Shown here: positions 63,901 to 64,000 of the stretch, in pieces
Layout: every line of letters begins with the position of its first letter
Position numbering within the stretch: position 1 is the stretch's first letter
Assembly: GCF_013304735.1 (NCBI RefSeq)
Contig: NZ_JAAITI010000004.1
Coordinates: forward strand, 103,587-167,586
Source: Blautia luti
Lineage (GTDB): Bacteria; Bacillota; Clostridia; Lachnospirales; Lachnospiraceae
Direction: 5' to 3'
Length of the DNA stretch: 64,000 nucleotides
Position numbers and translations under genes: made by a program
The notes under the pieces: model-generated
Databases searched by the model: none
Told to the model about the DNA's origin: nothing
The model's input: the letters and a program-made list of their open reading frames with translations, nothing else

Positions 63901-64000
63901 TCACGCACAATCAGCTTTCGGCTGATCTGGTACTTCGGATGCTCCTGATTTACCGGTTCCACATAATAGACCGCTTTGTAAGTGTCCGCATGATCTGTCG
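57978..64000 (-). CDS. Very large Cna-B/SpaA surface protein, cut by right window edge
   Basis: At least 2007 residues; the frame is open to the right edge (TDHADTYKAVYYVEP before the GTG at 63962), so the signal peptide and true start lie outside. An acidic Glu/Thr-rich region (about 10-110) is followed by a thioester-domain-like part with AYCVQPSKPGPGTGNY and CYYGTKAAGDEGFFTEENGYG. About 14 Cna-B repeats follow, each opening like VEITKSD or IVKKDD, with the Lys that forms an isopeptide bond, and closing in a Glu/Asn strand. The end is a sortase signal, NAPKTG, then a membrane helix (WLPILLLIISTGGMAGLYI) and KRKNK. It is a wall-anchored adhesin, probably aiding cell contact during transfer. 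Confidence 0.93.
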   Translation of the reverse strand, partial: TDHADTYKAVYYVEPVNQEHPKYQISRKLIVREKETEVQTETAGSEAVTESETAGSEQQTEETENSEADSELLPTEEVTESEIEEFDSQASELLPDMEEDTENTTDSETGLTVSDAMEQAEEEGIDLYAMEAGETVTFMAKTSARSVQKVSVTRGTLYRYADYGYGSYLTYQYTVQFGNVSATAYCVQPSKPGPGTGNYTISKVGDGKTLAKVCYYGTKAAGDEGFFTEENGYGNLSAGAKFILVHLAASYANGSGDAFSGANSTAKNLAMKLYNYCVSQPEIPDVAMSFSDGDVKAYVDGNSQRTKDITFKADKLQTITMKLPSGVKLHNLSTGTTSKAGASVEICGGTKFYLSAPLTQVSDVAQSWSSTMKGSITKDYSAYKITTGSDTQDLALVFGEGVTDEKYIDFKVSWIEQATIEIVKKDDTADVNLAGAVFGVYSDEACTKLITQMPATDKNGKSSVTIIKTQDTVYLKEITAPQGYVVNATATNVKLVASKTSAVTVENKEQLAELTIYKEGQVLIGAEVSESGTVFQYENRRQKNAVYNVYAGADIVTAYGTKVYSKGDLVKENLTTGENGSVTLKNLHLGTYVVKEAKAPDNFYNGSEEKPVTLTYAGQNKEVVFADVTFNNERQKADVSVVKQDKDTKKPLNGGIFALYASDDIRNADGTVVVKKGTLIEKATTGADGNAKFTADLPIGYSYFVKEDQAPEGYVRNTEDVYTFKFSYTNDKEATVSFAHTFSNDRVTAKINLFKVDKETGKAVPQGDATLKGAVYGLYAREDIVHPDGATGTIYKAGEQIASLTTDDKGQASVNGLYLGKYYIKEITPPTGYLADTEEHDLTCSYEGDMTAEVKRECTSSEQVIKQPFQIIKAANNGKTDADLLSGAGFTVYLKSSLTKKADGSYDFDSAKPVVSGEKGATEIFTDEKGYACSIPLPFGSYIVRETTTPHNYKPVDDFEVNITEHHPNEPQIWRVLLDEEFKAKLKIVKKDDETKKSVLIAGTEFKVYDLDNKKYVERVTTYPVTTTHKSYFTDSQGYLIMPKNLKIGHYRIEEVNAPEGYTINKNYVEIAVDANTAYQMDSESGDAIITVDYENHPVKGKLTIYKKGEMLTGFKKDFVYEERYLKGAEFNVYAAENIYTPDYQKDENGNRQLIYAKDALVTTVTTGEDGKAVAENLPLGSYYVVEKTAPEGFVLNHDRSEVAFVYANQDTPVIEQEVTVGDDRQKVAIQVEKQDAENGATVAGAVFGIYNKADIKADGKAIVKADTLLQEMTSDNDGLAACTLDLPLGQYYVKELKAPAGFVSSDEVLNLDASYQGQDVKTVKLKTVKKNQPTTVEITKSDVTTGVELDGAKLTVLDKEGNVVDQWTSVKDQPHVIKRLTVGEEYTLREEMAPYGYLKATDVKFTLEDTAEIQKVEMKDEVPTGLLIINKNGEFLDKVTLLDHVKGTVEHLFEYVTGSLTDVTFDVFAAEDIKAADGVSEDYFKADEKVGTITTDSNGIAQMGDLPAGKYYVKEVKTAHGYVLDKEPRYVDLSYRDQDTPVITYDEKWQNARQKVKITVLKKEKDTERVLAGGVFGLYTSENIKNAKGEVLLEKDSLIEQRVTDEKGQITFTADLPVDGKYYVKEIFAPDGFVTTDEVQEFTFEYAGEDQAEVSYDFTFENQPTTVELTKTDLTTGKELPGAHLKVTDSDGNTVDEWTSTEESHVIKELVVGKEYTMTETKPADGYVTAESITFTVENTAEVQKHEMKDDVTKVQISKTDITGETEIPGAKLTILDKDDQVVESWISTEEAHYIEKLPIGKYTLREEQAPKGYLLTADVTFEVKDTGEIQKVAMKDDTAKGKVILNKTDKSSGEPLKGVEFELRDSKGKVLETLKTDAAGHAESKLYEIATFKNGKYDTAIKYYLVETKTLDGYTLDQTKHEVTFAYADDSTPVVEVTFNLTNEKPEVPETPNTPDTPQSHEETKVSNAPKTGDSTNIWLPILLLIISTGGMAGLYISRKRKNK

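Noticed and set aside
1..64000. tRNA, rRNA or common riboswitch
   Set aside because: No cloverleaf with TTCRANY box, rRNA-like block or recognisable riboswitch core was seen on either strand by eye; a covariance search was not possible.

Overview
The window looks like accessory, repeatedly invaded DNA from a low-GC Firmicute, most likely a gut Lachnospiraceae (Blautia/Dorea/Roseburia-like). The grounds are AGGAGG ribosome sites, A/T-rich codon use, and gene families typical of integrative conjugative elements in that group: a YodL-domain protein, a giant helicase/methylase, DUF5688 proteins, a CHAP hydrolase, a Cna-B adhesin, and relaxases. No rRNA or tRNA gene and no CRISPR array was seen. 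Family names come from recognised motifs and remembered family features; no search was run.

Layout. 1-1.6 kb: a cut-off DUF5688 gene and a low-molecular-weight protein tyrosine phosphatase. 1.8-7.05 kb: the C-terminal stub of a tyrosine integrase followed by an operon of three large serine recombinases. 7.2-9.5 kb: a MazF-type toxin with a small partner gene, a structured non-coding stretch, a sigma-like factor whose ribosome site lies in a hairpin, and gene relics. 9.6-11.03 kb: a motif-rich inverted-repeat segment and an IS4-family element with a nonsense-mutated transposase. 11.1-16.7 kb: a RiPP cluster with a 41-residue precursor carrying five Cys at every third position, a radical SAM/SPASM enzyme with a PqqD-like N-terminus, an ABC exporter and a two-component system, next to a broken LytTR regulator. 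17.2-26.9 kb: an Rpn-type nuclease, a DNA-damage-flavoured group (LexA DNA-binding domain only, Y-family polymerase, S24 repressor, SRAP protein), and a MobC/relaxase module with a likely oriT. 26.9-27.2 kb: an ISL3 relic. 27.3-34.2 kb: an envelope-stress or peptide-resistance operon with a VanRS-like system, MacAB-like transporter, lipoprotein and D,D-carboxypeptidase.

34.3-64 kb is the body of a conjugative element read on the minus strand: CHAP hydrolase (N-terminally truncated), a 21-residue repeat protein (frameshifted), a YodL protein, a 2560-residue helicase/methylase, DUF5688, and a huge Cna-B sortase-anchored protein that runs off the right edge. The YodL gene is split by a nested mobilizable element of about 9.7 kb (roughly 38.25-47.96 kb) with its own tyrosine integrase, repressor, excisionase-like protein, primase, helicase, MobA/L relaxase and oriT-like repeats.

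The cargo of that nested element is the main discovery candidate: a complete epipeptide operon matching Bacillus subtilis yydFGHIJ in gene content but in the order F-I-J-G-H. Its 49-residue precursor, too short to be found as a long ORF, keeps the WYFV core and has Val36 and Ile44 at the positions reported to be epimerised in YydF. The second candidate is the Cys-every-third-residue RiPP cluster. Both precursor genes are followed by a stem-loop before the next gene, a plausible way to make more precursor than enzyme.
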